Shown here: piece after piece, positions 63,064-64,000 of the stretch
Position numbering within the stretch: the stretch's first letter is position 1
Layout of the letters: every line of letters starts with the position of its first letter
Source of the DNA: Bryobacterales bacterium
GTDB taxonomy: Bacteria > Acidobacteriota > Terriglobia > Bryobacterales > UBA6623
Assembly (NCBI GenBank): GCA_026713545.1
Contig: JAPOOG010000046.1
Location: 1-64,000, forward strand
DNA: 64,000 nt
Direction: 5' to 3'
Made by a program: the position numbers and the translations under genes
Notes under the pieces: generated by a model
What the model was told of the DNA's origin: nothing
The model's database searches: none
The model's input: only the letters and a program-made list of their open reading frames with translations

Positions 63064-63719
63064 ATGGGTTCATCTTGCGATTGCCGTAGCGGCAGCAGTC
63101 CGGAGGGCGCCGGGAACTGCGGCGATCGGCGCGAGGCCTGCCGAGAACGGCGGACGATGTGCGGAAACTGGCTCAGGAGTAAATTTTTTACCGGGAAATG
63201 GCGGGAAATGCGGGGAAGTGGTGGGTAGAGAAGCCGTAACTCGCAGGTGGGCGCGGCGGTCCAGATGGCGGTTTCTGGTCATTTTGTTTTTTGCGCCTTG
63301 CGCACCCACGGGGAACCGAACGGCCGTAAAAGCCGTGTTTGGTGTCTCGGGAATAGCCGTGTTTGGTGTCTCGTGATTCGTGAAAACCATTGGCGGGGGA
63401 CTGGTTCGATCCAGAAGAAATGTCTGACGGACGGTGAACCCCAAAAGCCGCGTTTCGTGATTCGCGTCTCGTGATTCGGGGTCCACACAGACATCGCTTC
63501 GCCACCTGGTGTTACATGCAAGGCAGGATTCCCGCCTCGCTGTATTCATGCTACGCAGGCCGGAGCGGAAAAAAAAGACTGAAGGGCTTCAGTACCAAGA
63601 TGCAACGTTTCTCCTGCCTGTCCCTGCCTCGCCGGCAGGCAGGCGGCAGACAGATGTTTCGTGATTCGGGTCTCGTGCCCCATGCGGACTTCGCCTCGCC
63701 GCGTGGGGAGACATGCAGG
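63064..63719 (+). repeat. Composite of family B copy 3 and inverted family A modules
   Basis: Begins with the family B head ATGGGTTCATCTTGCGATTG (63064), then three 10-bp units of the GCGGGAAATG type (63191-63220) and the GC-rich tail (63247). Family A modules then follow in reverse: 7-bp motifs, the 60-bp box (63381-63440), a head-like end (63489-63522), the hairpin module (63559-63593) and a second head (63688-63719). The last head ends exactly where the next gene's stop codon begins (63720). Non-coding; open frames across it are not supported. Confidence 0.7.
63571..63593 (-). terminator. Terminator-like hairpin with poly-T on the minus strand
   Basis: A perfect 7-bp stem ACTGAAG/CTTCAGT at 63578-63593 with an A-run directly to its left, so the minus-strand transcript would end hairpin-C-TTTTTT. 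It lies about 130 bp after the stop of the minus-strand TPR gene and could terminate it. Confidence 0.55.
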
Positions 63720-64000
63720 TCAGTTGATCGGCATGGACTGGCGTAACTCATCCGCAACGGCCATCTGCTTTTTGGCCAACGCGGGCCGGTTGGTCCTGTG
63801 ATAGATGCGCGCAAGTTGAAAGTGGGCTTCGTAGTTCCTTGGATCCATGTCGATGGCGCGCTTCAGCGTGTTTTCGGCCACGAAGTAGCGCTCCTGCTGA
63901 GAATACACTTTCGCCAATAGCACATAGGACCGAGCGGACCGCAGGTTGAGCCAAATGGCTCTCTGCAGCGGATCGACCGCTTCATCGAATCTTCCCAGCC
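63720..64000 (-). CDS. TPR-repeat protein, C-terminal part (gene continues beyond the window)
   Basis: The minus-strand frame is open to the window edge and encodes about 92 residues, so the N-terminus is outside. The visible part is tetratricopeptide repeats: LGRFDEAVDPLQRAIWLNLR, SYVLLAKVYSQQERYFVAENTLKRAIDMDP and NYEAHFQLARIYHRTNRPALAKKQM. The GTG at 63923 is internal and is not a start. A family A repeat head begins right after the stop codon. Confidence 0.85.
   Translation of the reverse strand, partial: LGRFDEAVDPLQRAIWLNLRSARSYVLLAKVYSQQERYFVAENTLKRAIDMDPRNYEAHFQLARIYHRTNRPALAKKQMAVADELRQSMPIN

Overview
The window looks like a chromosomal segment of an Acidobacteriota bacterium, most likely of the Solibacter/Bryobacter type. 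This rests on gene content, not on a marker gene. It has two very large Oar-like TonB-dependent receptors with N-terminal carboxypeptidase-regulatory domains, many Planctomycete-type cytochrome (PSCyt1/DUF1549/DUF1553, DUF1592-type) and Tat-exported DUF1501/DUF1552 pairs, several FG-GAP/ASPIC-UnbV proteins, TPR proteins, high GC and frequent GTG/TTG starts.

Layout. 1-135: end of an IS3-family element. 361-4811: a 532-aa probable alpha/alpha-toroid protein facing an Asp/Asn beta-hydroxylase gene, which follows a secreted protein ending in a long Gly-Asp and poly-Asp tail. 5285-9369: housekeeping block lexA, acpP, fabF, etfB, etfA. 9997-13227: first TonB receptor. 13439-13515: tRNA-Arg(ACG). 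13680-14951: BNR-repeat lipoprotein. 15255-20208: a catabolic-looking cassette (Nramp-like transporter, cyclase-family hydrolase, two luciferase-like monooxygenases of identical length). 20213-24920, 26314-31003, 34337-38952 and 39080-48350: four separate cytochrome/Tat-protein loci. The last also carries a WD40 cytochrome, a PPC-domain protein and an ASPIC protein. 31337-34020: O-antigen ligase and polyprenyl glycosylphosphotransferase, convergent. 48390-51821: two TPR proteins. 51815-58569: three consecutive FG-GAP/ASPIC paralogues, one fused to a PpiC-type isomerase domain. 58936-62376: second TonB receptor. 63720-64000: the 3' end of another TPR gene.

How the genes fit together. Most of the window encodes envelope or secreted proteins with Sec, lipoprotein or Tat signals. 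The recurring unit is a multi-CxxCH, DUF1549/1553-type protein followed at once (4-nt overlap to 28-nt gap) by a Tat-exported DUF1501/DUF1552 protein. This suggests linked periplasmic or extracellular processing of some substrate, with the TonB receptors, sialidase-like lipoprotein and calcium-type propeller proteins as the outer face. The biochemical role of these pairs is unknown.

The most unusual non-coding signal is a family of modular, dispersed repeats at about 9.4, 15.0, 25.1-26.2 and 62.6-63.7 kb. They have shared terminal inverted repeats (consensus near CCTGCATKTCTCACCACG), a conserved 60-bp box, a hairpin/poly-T terminator module, and short tandem arrays. The array period is conserved (7 bp in one family, 10 bp in the other) while the unit sequence differs between copies. 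Several copies lie directly against stop codons. Other notable items are a perfect inverted repeat inside the lexA promoter, three exact 21-bp repeats upstream of the second TonB receptor, and the pairing of an Asp-rich repeat protein with an Asp/Asn hydroxylase gene.
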